In this document: piece by piece, positions 52,212-64,000 of the stretch
Layout of the letters: every line of letters starts with the position of its first letter
How positions within the stretch are numbered: the first letter of the stretch is position 1
Assembly: GCA_020099315.1 (NCBI GenBank)
Contig: CP083650.1
Coordinates: 4,836,001 to 4,900,000 of the forward strand
Length of the DNA stretch: 64,000 bases
Direction: 5' to 3'
From: Citrobacter europaeus
GTDB taxonomy: Bacteria; Pseudomonadota; Gammaproteobacteria; Enterobacterales; Enterobacteriaceae
Notes under the pieces: model-generated
The model's input: the letters and a program-made list of their open reading frames with translations, nothing else
What the model was told of the DNA's origin: nothing
Databases searched by the model: none
Made by a program: the position numbers and the translations under genes

Positions 52212-53021
52212 TTATTTCTGACAGCGACGGCAGTAGAACGTTGTGCGCTGGGCGTGTTTTGTCGCAATGATTGGCGCGCCGCACGCGCGACAGGGTTCAC
52301 CTTCTCTCCCATAGACTTGCAGCTCCTGGGCAAAATAGCCCGGCTTACCGTCACTTTGCAGGAAATCCTTCAGCGTGGTGCCACCCTGCTCGATAGAACG
52401 CAGCAAAACCGCCTTAATGACGCGCACCAGCAGTTCACACTCGTCCTGCGACAAAGATGACGCCAGACGGTCAGGATGGATGCCAGCCGCAAACAGCGAC
52501 TCGCTGGCATAGATGTTACCCACCCCCACCACCAGCTTGTTATCCATCAGCCAGGGCTTAATCGCAGTTTTCTTCTTCGCACATTTCTGCTGCAAATAAC
52601 CAGCGTTGAAATCATCGCTCAGCGGCTCAGGACCAAGATGAGCGAGGACATTATGCCCATCCAGCTCTTTAGCCCACAGCCATGCGCCAAAACGGCGTGG
52701 ATCGGTATAGCGCAGGACTTTGCCGTTGCTCATCACCAGGTCAACGTGGTCATGCTTTTCTGCCGGAAGTTCTTCAGGGAGGATACGCAAACTACCCGAC
52801 ATCCCCAGATGAATGATTACCCAGCCATCCGATAGCTCCAGCAGCAGGTATTTCGCGCGCCGCTGTACGCTCAGAACGGGTTTATCACTCAGACGATAGA
52901 TTTCCTCAGATACCGGCCAACGCAAACGACCGTTACGCACCGTCGCGTGCATAATCGTTGCCCCCACCAGATGCGGCTCAATACCGCGGCGGCTGGTTTC
53001 GACTTCAGGTAATTCAGGCAT
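52212..53021 (-). CDS. mutM: Formamidopyrimidine-DNA glycosylase MutM
   Basis: 269 residues. N-terminal MPELPEVE with catalytic P2 and E3; K57-type lysine in [10 protein letters not shown]-terminal zinc finger CRACG...YCRRCQK. Removes 8-oxoguanine and formamidopyrimidines. Last of rpmB-rpmG-mutM, behind the rpmG terminator. Confidence 0.98.
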   Translation of the reverse strand: MPELPEVETSRRGIEPHLVGATIMHATVRNGRLRWPVSEEIYRLSDKPVLSVQRRAKYLLLELSDGWVIIHLGMSGSLRILPEELPAEKHDHVDLVMSNGKVLRYTDPRRFGAWLWAKELDGHNVLAHLGPEPLSDDFNAGYLQQKCAKKKTAIKPWLMDNKLVVGVGNIYASESLFAAGIHPDRLASSLSQDECELLVRVIKAVLLRSIEQGGTTLKDFLQSDGKPGYFAQELQVYGREGEPCRACGAPIIATKHAQRTTFYCRRCQK

Positions 53022-53075
53022 AGTATCTCCGGCGATGTATCAGGTCACATTAATATGGGGACGGCCAGAAAACAA

Positions 53076-53101
53076 AAAACCCCGCCGAAGCGAGGTTTTT
53101 T
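53076..53101 (-). terminator. Terminator after rpmG
   Basis: On the minus strand CCTCGC-TTCG-GCGGGG is followed by TTTTTTG. It lies between rpmG and mutM, so mutM depends on read-through or its own promoter. Confidence 0.92.
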
Positions 53102-53119
53102 ATTACGTCAAAGCGAGAA

Positions 53120-53290
<171 letters not shown>

Positions 53291-53307
53291 TTATTTCCTC
53301 TTAGTAC

Positions 53308-53565
<258 letters not shown>

Positions 53566-53762
53566 TTAGCTCGAGCTTCGTATGGGGTATCGGCGCCTCG
53601 TCAGGCTTTACAGCCCGGTCATCGCATAGTTCTAAGTGAACTCTCGATTGCCAGGCCCAAATGCCAAACCCGAGATTCTCAAAGGTGGCGTAGTATACGC
53701 TGACCCGGCGTTATGCTCAAGTCCCGAACAGACAAAGATCCCGATGGATCGCGTAAAGTGCG

Positions 53763-54428
53763 TTAAATCCAACCGCGTTCCGCGAAAGAAACGTACTCTC
53801 CGCGCCCAATGACCAGATGATCTAGCACCCGGATATCCATGAACTGACAGCATTTCACAACACGCTCGGTGATGAGTTTATCTGCTTTACTTGGCTCTGC
53901 ACAACCCGAAGGGTGATTATGCGCAAGGATCACCGCCGAAGCATTCATTTTTATCGCTTCACGAACAATTTCTCGTGGATGCACCTCAACGTGGCTTAGC
54001 GTACCGGAAAAAAGTTTGCTGTGCTTAATCACACGGTGTTGAGAATCCATAAAGATCACAAAAAAGATCTCGCGTTCCTCTTGCGAGAGCTGACTTTGCA
54101 GAAATTCGCGCGCCATTTCCGGGCTAAGTATCGCGCGCTCCTCTATCACCCGTACGTTGTAATAACGCCTCGCCAGCTCCGCTATTCCCTTCAGTTGCGC
54201 GTACTTCGCGATACCGATGCCCTGAACGTAGCTGAAATCCAAGTAATCAGCAGACAACAGGCCATACAGCGAATCAAAATGCTGAAGCATCTCTTTCGCC
54301 AGCGTAAGCACATCTTTACCCAGCATCCCGGTGCGTAAAAATAGAGCCAGTAGCTCAACGTCGGTCAGCGAACTGGCCCCCTGCGCCAACAGCTTTTCCC
54401 GAGGCATTATACGTCCTGTATTTCCCAT
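53763..54428 (-). CDS. radC: RadC/YicR JAB-domain protein
   Basis: 221 residues from ATG 54428 (GGAGAGG upstream); the frame is open to 54659 but the extension would overlap the coaBC start and is not conserved. N-terminal helix-hairpin-helix region ([21 protein letters not shown] split by loops) and C-terminal JAMM metal site HNHPSG...SKAD. Despite the name, a DNA-repair role is unproven. Divergent from coaBC. Confidence 0.96.
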   Translation of the reverse strand: MGNTGRIMPREKLLAQGASSLTDVELLALFLRTGMLGKDVLTLAKEMLQHFDSLYGLLSADYLDFSYVQGIGIAKYAQLKGIAELARRYYNVRVIEERAILSPEMAREFLQSQLSQEEREIFFVIFMDSQHRVIKHSKLFSGTLSHVEVHPREIVREAIKMNASAVILAHNHPSGCAEPSKADKLITERVVKCCQFMDIRVLDHLVIGRGEYVSFAERGWI

Positions 54429-54600
54429 GCTTTTCCTCTCCTTTAGCGTGCGCATAGTGGCATAACGCCAGCGGTGAATCGACGCTCTGTTTTCACTTCT
54501 TCGTAGCGCCTCGCAAACTGGATCGCGGGCAAAAGCACGACAAATTGCGGATTGTGATAAAATATCCGCCTTCTGGTGAAACCCAACAGGAAAGATCATG

Positions 54601-55821
54601 ATGAGCCTGGCCGGTAAAAAAATCGTACTTGGCGTCAGTGGCGGCATTGCTGCGTACAAAACCCCTGAGCTGGTACGTCGTTTACGGGAACGCGGCGCTG
54701 ACGTCCGCGTGGCGATGACCGAAGCGGCAAAAGCGTTTATTACACCTCTGAGCTTACAGGCCGTTTCGGGTTATCCCGTTTCCGACAGCCTGCTTGATCC
54801 TGCAGCCGAAGCCGCGATGGGCCACATTGAGCTGGGGAAATGGGCCGATTTGGTTATCCTGGCCCCTGCTACGGCAGACCTGATTGCTCGCGTTGCCGCA
54901 GGTATGGCCAACGATCTGGTGTCAACAATCTGTCTGGCAACGCCAGCGCCTGTTGCCGTGCTACCGGCCATGAACCAGCAGATGTACCGCGCTGCCGCGA
55001 CCCAGAACAACCTGGGCATCCTTGCTTCGCGAGGGTTGCTCATTTGGGGCCCTGACAGCGGTAGTCAGGCATGTGGTGATATCGGTCCTGGACGTATGCT
55101 GGACCCATTAACCATTGTGGATATGGCGGCAGAACATTTTTCACCTGTCAACTCCCTGCAACATCTCAACATCATGATTACGGCGGGTCCGACGCGTGAA
55201 CCGCTTGATCCCGTGCGTTATATTTCCAACCACAGCTCCGGGAAAATGGGATTTGCTATCGCAGCCGCGGCCGCAAAGCGCGGAGCAAACGTCACGCTGG
55301 TATCGGGTCCGGTTTCGTTACCCACTCCGCCATTTGTCCAGCGCGTTGATGTGATGACCGCGCTGGAGATGGAAGCCGCCGTGCAATCTGCGGTGCAACA
55401 ACAGCATATTTTCATCGGCTGCGCCGCAGTCGCTGATTATCGCGCTGACACGATCGCCCACGAAAAAATCAAAAAGCAGGCGACGCAGGGTGATGAATTA
55501 ACAGTAAAAATGGTCAAAAATCCGGATATTATCGCCGGTGTTGCCGCACTGGTTGCTAACCGTCCCTTTGTCGTTGGGTTTGCCGCCGAAACAAATAATG
55601 TGGAAGAATATGCCCGGCAAAAACGCATCCGCAAAAACCTTGATGTGATCTGCGCGAACGATGTTTCGCTGTCTACTCAAGGATTTAACAGCGACAGCAA
55701 CGCATTACACCTTTTTTGGCAGGATGGAGATAAAGTCTTACCGCTTGAGCGCAAAGAACTCCTGGGCCAATTATTACTCGACGAGATCGTGACCCGTTAT
55801 GATGAAAAAAATCGACGTTAA
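54601..55821 (+). CDS. coaBC: Bifunctional phosphopantothenoylcysteine decarboxylase/synthetase
   Basis: 406 residues from ATG 54601 (an adjacent ATG at 54598 is in frame). CoaC domain (1-~185): FMN site [18 protein letters not shown] substrate clamp, [14 protein letters not shown]. CoaB domain (~190-406): [18 protein letters not shown] and KKQATQGD. Performs two consecutive steps of CoA synthesis. Overlaps dut by 23 bp. Confidence 0.98.
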   Translation: MSLAGKKIVLGVSGGIAAYKTPELVRRLRERGADVRVAMTEAAKAFITPLSLQAVSGYPVSDSLLDPAAEAAMGHIELGKWADLVILAPATADLIARVAAGMANDLVSTICLATPAPVAVLPAMNQQMYRAAATQNNLGILASRGLLIWGPDSGSQACGDIGPGRMLDPLTIVDMAAEHFSPVNSLQHLNIMITAGPTREPLDPVRYISNHSSGKMGFAIAAAAAKRGANVTLVSGPVSLPTPPFVQRVDVMTALEMEAAVQSAVQQQHIFIGCAAVADYRADTIAHEKIKKQATQGDELTVKMVKNPDIIAGVAALVANRPFVVGFAAETNNVEEYARQKRIRKNLDVICANDVSLSTQGFNSDSNALHLFWQDGDKVLPLERKELLGQLLLDEIVTRYDEKNRR

Positions 55822-56257
55822 GATTCTGGACCCGCGCGTAGGGCAACAATTTCCGCTTCCTACGTACGCCACCTCTGGTTCTGCCGGACTTGACCTGCGT
55901 GCTTGTCTTGATGACGCCGTAGAACTGGCGCCGGGCGCAACAACGCTGGTACCAACGGGGTTAGCTATCCACATTGCCGATCCTTCTCTGGCAGCGGTAA
56001 TGCTCCCGCGTTCCGGATTGGGCCATAAGCACGGTATCGTACTGGGCAATCTGGTCGGTTTAATTGATTCCGACTACCAGGGCCAGCTGATGGTATCCGT
56101 CTGGAACCGTGGTCAGGACAGCTTCACTATCGAGCCGGGCGAGCGCATCGCGCAGATGGTATTTGTACCGGTTGTGCAGGCTGAATTTAATCTGGTGGAA
56201 GAGTTTGAAGCCACCGATCGTGGCGAAGGTGGCTTCGGCCATTCCGGGCGCAAGTAA
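55799..56257 (+). CDS. dut: dUTP diphosphatase
   Basis: 152 residues (or 151 from the second ATG). Trimeric dUTPase motifs: [38 protein letters not shown] and the flexible tail [10 protein letters not shown]. Hydrolyses dUTP to dUMP, keeping uracil out of DNA. Its start lies inside coaBC. Confidence 0.98.
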   Translation: MMKKIDVKILDPRVGQQFPLPTYATSGSAGLDLRACLDDAVELAPGATTLVPTGLAIHIADPSLAAVMLPRSGLGHKHGIVLGNLVGLIDSDYQGQLMVSVWNRGQDSFTIEPGERIAQMVFVPVVQAEFNLVEEFEATDRGEGGFGHSGRK

Positions 56258-56373
56258 CCCGCAGAAAAGTATCCCACAGCGTAATAACGCAATAACATAC
56301 CGCAAACAACAGTTTGCGGTCGCTGTGTGGATGCCTGCCTGGCAAGAGCTTATTTTCAGGGGTATTTTGTAAC

Positions 56374-56970
56374 ATGGTAGAAAAGCAAACTGCGAAAAGG
56401 AATCGTCGCGAAGAAATACTTCAGTCTCTGGCACTGATGCTTGAGTCCAGCGATGGTAGCCAACGCATCACCACAGCAAAGCTGGCAGCCTCAGTTGGCG
56501 TATCCGAAGCGGCATTGTATCGCCATTTCCCCAGCAAGACTCGCATGTTCGATAGCCTGATTGAGTTTATCGAAGATAGTCTGATTACCCGTATCAATCT
56601 GATTTTGAAAGATGAAAAGGACACTAACGCGCGCTTGCGTCTGATCGTACTGCTCATTTTAGGGTTCGGTGAGCGCAACCCTGGCTTGACGCGAATACTG
56701 ACCGGACACGCGTTGATGTTCGAGCAAGATCGTCTGCAAGGCCGTATTAACCAGCTTTTTGAGCGAATTGAGGCGCAATTACGCCAGGTTCTGCGAGAAA
56801 AAAGAATGCGTGAAGGTGAAGGCTACACCGTGGATGAAACGCTGCTGGCCAGCCAGTTGTTGGCTTTCTGCGAAGGTATGCTGTCCCGGTTTGTACGTAG
56901 CGAATTTAAATATCGTCCGACGGATGATTTCGACACCCGCTGGCCGTTGGTGGCTGCTCAGTTGCAATAG
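56374..56970 (+). CDS. slmA: Nucleoid occlusion factor SlmA
   Basis: 198 residues from ATG 56374, the E. coli length. TetR-type helix-turn-helix ([17 protein letters not shown], about 33-52) and a helical dimer domain that binds FtsZ. When bound to its chromosomal sites it blocks Z-ring assembly over the nucleoid. Third in coaBC-dut-slmA; a hairpin (CCGCAAA...TTTGCGG, 56300-56319) precedes it. Confidence 0.98.
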   Translation: MVEKQTAKRNRREEILQSLALMLESSDGSQRITTAKLAASVGVSEAALYRHFPSKTRMFDSLIEFIEDSLITRINLILKDEKDTNARLRLIVLLILGFGERNPGLTRILTGHALMFEQDRLQGRINQLFERIEAQLRQVLREKRMREGEGYTVDETLLASQLLAFCEGMLSRFVRSEFKYRPTDDFDTRWPLVAAQLQ

Positions 56971-56983
56971 CAGATTTGTTTAG

Positions 56984-57032
56984 TCCGGCCTACGGGGTTA
57001 CGTAGGCCGGATAAGCGCAGCGCCATCCGGCA
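56984..57032. repeat. REP element between slmA and pyrE
   Basis: GTCCGGCCTAC then GTAGGCCGGATAAGCGCAGCG and CCATCCGGCA: a REP unit with an inverted partial partner between convergent genes. Confidence 0.85.
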
Positions 57033-57036
57033 GTTC

Positions 57037-57678
57037 TTAAACGCCGTACGCTTCGCGATAGGCCCGTACTGCCACCAGATGCTCTGCCATCTCTGGCTTC
57101 TCTTCCAGATACGCAATCAATTCTTTCAGGGTAATGATAGAAACCACCTTGCAGCCATAATCGCGTTCCACTTCCTGAATCGCTGAAATCTCGCCGCGAC
57201 CGCGTTCCTGACGATCGAGAGAAATCAGTACCCCCGCCAGCGTGGCGCCATGAGCCTGGATAATTTCCATCGACTCACGAATAGCCGTACCTGCGGTGAT
57301 AACATCATCGACCAGCATGACACGCCCTTCAAGTGCGCTACCTACCAGATTACCGCCTTCGCCGTGGGTTTTCGCCTCTTTACGGTTAAAGCAGTACGGC
57401 AAATCTTTATCATGGTGTTCCGCCAGCGCAACGGCCGTTGTGGTAGCAATCGGAATACCTTTGTAGGCCGGACCAAACAGCAAATCAAACTCAATACCGG
57501 AATCCACCAGCGCTTCGGCATAAAAACGGCCTAACAGTGCCAGGTCGCGCCCGGTATTAAACAGCCCGGCGTTGAAGAAATAGGGGCTTTTGCGCCCGGA
57601 TTTCAGCGTAAATTCGCCAAACTTTAGTACCTGCTTGCTAAGCGCAAACTCAATAAACTGGCGCTGATACGGTTTCAT
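57037..57678 (-). CDS. pyrE: Orotate phosphoribosyltransferase PyrE
   Basis: 213 residues from ATG 57678 (GAGGAG upstream). PRPP motif [13 protein letters not shown]; substrate loop [10 protein letters not shown]. Makes OMP in pyrimidine synthesis. Second gene of rph-pyrE, controlled by the attenuator just upstream. Confidence 0.98.
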   Translation of the reverse strand: MKPYQRQFIEFALSKQVLKFGEFTLKSGRKSPYFFNAGLFNTGRDLALLGRFYAEALVDSGIEFDLLFGPAYKGIPIATTTAVALAEHHDKDLPYCFNRKEAKTHGEGGNLVGSALEGRVMLVDDVITAGTAIRESMEIIQAHGATLAGVLISLDRQERGRGEISAIQEVERDYGCKVVSIITLKELIAYLEEKPEMAEHLVAVRAYREAYGV

Positions 57679-57710
57679 GGATTCGCTCCTCATCTCACTT
57701 TATTACAGAC

Positions 57711-57739
57711 AAAAAAAAGGCGACTAATCAGTCGCCTTT
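57711..57739 (-). terminator. pyrE attenuator
   Basis: On the minus strand AAAGGCGACT-GATT-AGTCGCC is followed by eight T, starting 4 bp after the rph stop. In E. coli translation of rph close behind RNA polymerase prevents termination when UTP is low; the geometry here is the same. Confidence 0.93.
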
Positions 57740-57743
57740 AAAA

Positions 57744-58460
57744 TCAATTTTCTAACGCCGCCTTCTGCGTCGCTACAATGGACTCGATCCCCCCTCGGGC
57801 CAACGCCAGTAGGGTGAGAAGTTCTTCATGGCTGAACGGCTCGCCTTCCGCCGTGCCCTGCACCTCTATAATGCGACCGTCTTCAGTCATCACCACGTTC
57901 ATGTCGGTTTCTGCGGCAGAATCTTCAACGTATTCCAGGTCGCAGAGTGCTTCGCCGTTCACAATACCTACGGAGACCGCCGCGACCATCCCTTTCATTG
58001 GGTTGGTTTTCAGCTTACCGCTTGCTACCAGTTTGTTCAGCGCGTCAGCCAAAGCGACACAAGCACCGGTAATGGATGCGGTGCGCGTACCGCCATCGGC
58101 CTGAATAACATCGCAGTCCAGCGTAATCGTGAATTCGCCGAGCGTCTTCAGATCAACGGCGGCGCGCAGCGCACGAGCGATCAGACGCTGGATTTCCATG
58201 GTACGACCGCCCTGCTTACCTTTCGCCGCTTCACGGGCGTTACGGGTGTGCGTGGCGCGTGGCAGCATGCCATATTCTGCGGTGATCCAGCCCTGGCCCT
58301 GTCCTTTCAGAAAACGCGGTACGCCTTCATCAATCGAGGCGGTACACAGCACTTTGGTATCACCAAATTCGACCAGCACGGAGCCTTCAGCGTGTTTTGT
58401 ATAATTACGGGTCAGGGTGACGGGACGCACCTGATTGGCACTACGACCTGCTGGACGCAT
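57744..58460 (-). CDS. rph: Ribonuclease PH
   Basis: 238 residues from ATG 58460 (CCGGAGAA upstream), full length and in frame, unlike the frameshifted K-12 allele. Begins [16 protein letters not shown]; phosphorolytic site region [18 protein letters not shown] and [15 protein letters not shown]. Trims tRNA 3' ends. Its translation to within a few bases of the attenuator governs pyrE. Divergent from yicC. Confidence 0.97.
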   Translation of the reverse strand: MRPAGRSANQVRPVTLTRNYTKHAEGSVLVEFGDTKVLCTASIDEGVPRFLKGQGQGWITAEYGMLPRATHTRNAREAAKGKQGGRTMEIQRLIARALRAAVDLKTLGEFTITLDCDVIQADGGTRTASITGACVALADALNKLVASGKLKTNPMKGMVAAVSVGIVNGEALCDLEYVEDSAAETDMNVVMTEDGRIIEVQGTAEGEPFSHEELLTLLALARGGIESIVATQKAALEN

Positions 58461-58585
58461 GATAAATTCTCCGGCTTGAAACGAATGTGGCTGCGCATTA
58501 TACGGACTTCCGACTGTTATTCCTATCCTGACAAGACGTGGATGGCTATAATCCTCCCATCTCATCTTTAAAAACAGGAACGTCT

Positions 58586-59449
58586 ATGATCCGCAGCATG
58601 ACCGCCTACGCCCGGCGTGAAATCAAGGGTGAATGGGGTAGCGCAACCTGGGAAATGCGCTCGGTAAACCAGCGTTATCTGGAAACTTATTTTCGCCTGC
58701 CGGAGCAGTTCCGTAGCCTTGAACCCGTTGTTCGCGAGCGCATCCGCACACGTCTGACGCGCGGTAAAGTCGAGTGTACGCTGCGTTTTGAGCCCGATGC
58801 CAGCGCCCAGGGCGAGCTGATTCTGAATGAAAAGCTCGCTAAACAGCTCGTGAGTGCAGCTAACTGGGTCAAAATGCAGAGTGATGAAGGTGAAATTAAC
58901 CCGGTTGATATCCTGCGCTGGCCAGGCGTAATGGCTGCCCAGGAGCAAGATCTGGACGCCATTGCCGCCGAAATCCTCGCTGCGCTTGACGGTACGCTGG
59001 ATGACTTCATCATCGCGCGTGAAACCGAAGGTCAGGCGCTGAAAGCGCTGATCGAGCAGCGTCTGGAAGGCGTCAGCGCTGAAGTTACGAAAGTACGTGC
59101 ACATATGCCGGAAATCCTGCAATGGCAACGCGAACGTCTGGTAGCAAAACTGGAAGACGCTCAGGTGCAACTGGAAAATAACCGCCTTGAGCAAGAGCTG
59201 GTGCTGATGGCGCAGCGCATCGATGTGGCAGAAGAGTTAGATCGTCTGGAAGCCCACGTAAAAGAAACCTACAACATCCTGAAGAAAAAAGAGGCCGTTG
59301 GCCGTCGTCTGGACTTCATGATGCAGGAATTCAACCGTGAGTCGAACACTCTGGCATCCAAGTCTATCAATGCCGAAGTGACGAATTCCGCGATTGAACT
59401 GAAGGTATTGATCGAGCAAATGCGCGAGCAGATCCAGAACATCGAATAA
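58586..59449 (+). CDS. yicC: YicC/YloC family endoribonuclease
   Basis: 287 residues from ATG 58586 (ACAGGAA upstream), full length. N-terminal YicC domain (MIRSMTAYARREI ... SVNQRYLETYFRLPE) and C-terminal DUF1732 (FMMQEFNRESNTLASKS). E. coli YicC is reported to be an endoribonuclease involved in small-RNA turnover. Divergent from rph, ends at a strong terminator. Confidence 0.95.
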   Translation: MIRSMTAYARREIKGEWGSATWEMRSVNQRYLETYFRLPEQFRSLEPVVRERIRTRLTRGKVECTLRFEPDASAQGELILNEKLAKQLVSAANWVKMQSDEGEINPVDILRWPGVMAAQEQDLDAIAAEILAALDGTLDDFIIARETEGQALKALIEQRLEGVSAEVTKVRAHMPEILQWQRERLVAKLEDAQVQLENNRLEQELVLMAQRIDVAEELDRLEAHVKETYNILKKKEAVGRRLDFMMQEFNRESNTLASKSINAEVTNSAIELKVLIEQMREQIQNIE

Positions 59450-59460
59450 GCCAGCATTCT

Positions 59461-59497
59461 ACGTAGCCCGCCAATAAACGGCGGGACTACGTGTTTT
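59461..59497 (+). terminator. yicC terminator
   Basis: ACGTAG-CCCGCC pairs with GGCGGG-A-CTACGT around AATAAAC and is followed by GTTTT. Confidence 0.92.
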
Positions 59498-59707
59498 CCC
59501 TTCGCTTTGGTATTCTTCCCATTCATTCCGAATTATATTTTCTCATCATTTATTATCACCACCAATAACACAAAGCGCATGTCACCACGTATTTTTAGCA
59601 CATTCGCATTAGCTGTAGTTATTAAAATCGCTTCACCTTAGAAAATCTCAATCGTGACAATGCGCACAAATCGTTAACCTTAGCCCCCAGCAAATCAGGG
59701 GGAATAC

Positions 59708-62073
<2,366 letters not shown>

Positions 62074-62178
62074 TCATCCTGCGAGCACCATTCCTGACAT
62101 TTGCACAAATTGCTGCAAATCGCGGATAAAACAGGAAACTGGTACGCAAAACGCAATAAACATGCGCAAAAAGTGTGA

Positions 62179-62886
<708 letters not shown>

Positions 62887-62940
62887 ACCCACATTCAGTA
62901 TCATGCCCAGTCATTTCTTCACCTGTGGAGCATTTTAAGT

Positions 62941-63216
62941 ATGGCACGCGTAACTGTTCAGGACGCTGTAGAGAAAATTGGTAACCGTTTTGACCTGGTA
63001 CTGGTCGCCGCGCGTCGCGCTCGTCAGATGCAGGTAGGCGGAAAGGATCCGCTCGTACCGGAAGAAAACGATAAAACTACCGTTATCGCGCTGCGCGAAA
63101 TCGAAGAAGGTCTGATCAACAACCAGATCCTCGACGTGCGTGAGCGCCAGGAACAGCAAGAGCAGGAAGCCGCTGAATTACAAGCCGTTACCGCTATTGC
63201 TGAAGGTCGTCGTTAA
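62941..63216 (+). CDS. rpoZ: RNA polymerase omega subunit
   Basis: 91 residues, [20 protein letters not shown] at the N-terminus and the conserved [10 protein letters not shown] helix. Wraps the C-terminus of beta' and forms part of a ppGpp site. 54 bp after gmk and 18 bp before spoT. Confidence 0.98.
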
Positions 63217-63234
63217 TCACAAAGCGGGTCGCCC

Positions 63235-64000
63235 TTGTATCTGTTTGAAAGCCTGAATCAACTGATTCAAAACTACCTGCCGGAAGACCAGATTAAGCGT
63301 CTTCGGCAGGCGTATCTCGTTGCACGTGACGCTCACGAGGGCCAGACACGTTCAAGCGGTGAACCCTATATCACGCACCCGGTAGCGGTAGCCTGCATTC
63401 TGGCCGAGATGAAACTCGACTACGAAACGCTGATGGCTGCGCTGCTGCATGACGTGATTGAAGATACTCCAGCCACCTACCAGGATATGGAACAGCTTTT
63501 TGGTAAAAGCGTTGCAGAACTGGTAGAAGGGGTATCGAAGCTTGATAAGCTTAAGTTTCGCGATAAGAAAGAGGCGCAAGCTGAAAACTTTCGCAAGATG
63601 ATTATGGCGATGGTGCAGGATATCCGCGTCATTCTCATCAAACTTGCTGACCGTACCCACAACATGCGCACGCTGGGCTCATTACGCCCGGACAAACGTC
63701 GCCGCATCGCCCGTGAAACCCTCGAAATCTATAGTCCGCTGGCGCACCGTTTAGGTATTCATCACATTAAAACCGAGCTGGAAGAGCTGGGTTTTGAAGC
63801 GTTGTACCCAAACCGCTATCGCGTGATTAAAGAAGTGGTTAAAGCCGCTCGCGGCAACCGTAAAGAGATGATCCAAAAAATCCTCTCGGAAATCGAAGGG
63901 CGTTTGCAAGAGGCAGGCATTCCGTGTCGCGTAAGCGGGCGTGAGAAGCACCTGTACTCGATCTACTGCAAAATGGTGCTCAAAGAGCAGCGTTTTCACT
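63235..64000 (+). CDS. spoT: Bifunctional (p)ppGpp synthase/hydrolase SpoT, N-terminal part
   Basis: Starts at TTG 63235, as in E. coli, giving MYLFESLNQLIQNYLPEDQ; the 3' end lies beyond the window, so 255 residues are visible. The hydrolase HD domain is present: R39, H53-type His in EPYITHPVAVA and H72-D73 in LLHDVIEDTPA. The synthetase domain begins near the edge. Governs ppGpp levels during carbon, iron and fatty-acid starvation. Confidence 0.97.
   Translation, partial: MYLFESLNQLIQNYLPEDQIKRLRQAYLVARDAHEGQTRSSGEPYITHPVAVACILAEMKLDYETLMAALLHDVIEDTPATYQDMEQLFGKSVAELVEGVSKLDKLKFRDKKEAQAENFRKMIMAMVQDIRVILIKLADRTHNMRTLGSLRPDKRRRIARETLEIYSPLAHRLGIHHIKTELEELGFEALYPNRYRVIKEVVKAARGNRKEMIQKILSEIEGRLQEAGIPCRVSGREKHLYSIYCKMVLKEQRFH

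Noticed and set aside
54429..54659. 77-residue N-terminal extension of radC
   Set aside because: It would overlap the coaBC start and promoter, and the conserved protein with a strong ribosome binding site starts at 54428.
57828..58571. 247-codon frame on the plus strand opposite rph
   Set aside because: rph is unmistakable on the minus strand and the opposite frame shows no family features.

Overview
The window is a chromosomal segment of an enterobacterium of the Escherichia/Salmonella/Citrobacter group. Gene order follows, almost gene for gene, the stretch that E. coli K-12 carries from yiaT to spoT: yiaTUVW, aldB, yiaY, selAB, yibFHI, mtlADR, yibT, yibL, lldPRD, trmL, cysE-gpsA-secB-grxC-yibN, gpmI-envC-yibQ, waaH, kbl-tdh, htrL, the waa (LPS core) region, coaD, mutM-rpmGB, radC, coaBC-dut-slmA, pyrE-rph, yicC, yicG, ligB, gmk-rpoZ-spoT. 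Protein divergence from the K-12 sequences I remember, enterobacterial REP and ERIC repeats, and the outer-core gene set make Citrobacter or a close relative the best guess. The species cannot be fixed from sequence alone.

Layout. 1-2915: an accessory catabolic pair, the end of a GPH-type sugar:cation symporter and a GH127 (beta-L-arabinofuranosidase type) glycoside hydrolase. 3007-9406: outer-membrane MipA-like YiaT, LysR regulator YiaU, the YiaWV inner-membrane/HlyD pair, aldehyde dehydrogenase AldB and iron alcohol dehydrogenase YiaY. 9596-12828: selenocysteine incorporation (selA-selB). 13054-15234: yibF and a second YiaWV-like pair (yibI-yibH). 15400-19647: mannitol operon with a multi-CRP promoter. 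20159-24399: yibL and the L-lactate operon with its LldR operators. 24597-25937: an extra MFS transporter absent from K-12. 25984-33778: housekeeping genes for tRNA methylation, cysteine, phospholipid, redox, glycolysis and cell division.

33765-51676 is LPS core biology. waaH and an isolated waaY-like heptose kinase sit next to kbl-tdh. htrL, hldD-waaF-waaC-waaL on the plus strand and waaQ-waaG-waaP-waaI-waaJ-waaK on the minus strand converge on a shared terminator. The minus-strand operon has a textbook JUMPstart/ops element for RfaH. From the 3' end of waaC to waaK the DNA is AT-rich and the proteins diverge strongly from K-12 and Salmonella, as expected for a horizontally exchanged outer-core block. 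Relative to Salmonella, waaB and waaZ are missing and waaY has moved out of the cluster.

51685-64000 returns to conserved housekeeping: coenzyme A synthesis, DNA repair, ribosomal proteins, nucleoid occlusion, pyrimidine salvage with an intact rph and the pyrE attenuator, and the start of spoT, which runs off the window. I saw no rRNA, tRNA, CRISPR array, prophage or intact insertion sequence. The points most worth a second look are the GH127 cassette, the displaced waaY, the mosaic edges of the outer-core block, the extra transporter after lldD, and repeated ERIC-plus-hairpin units.
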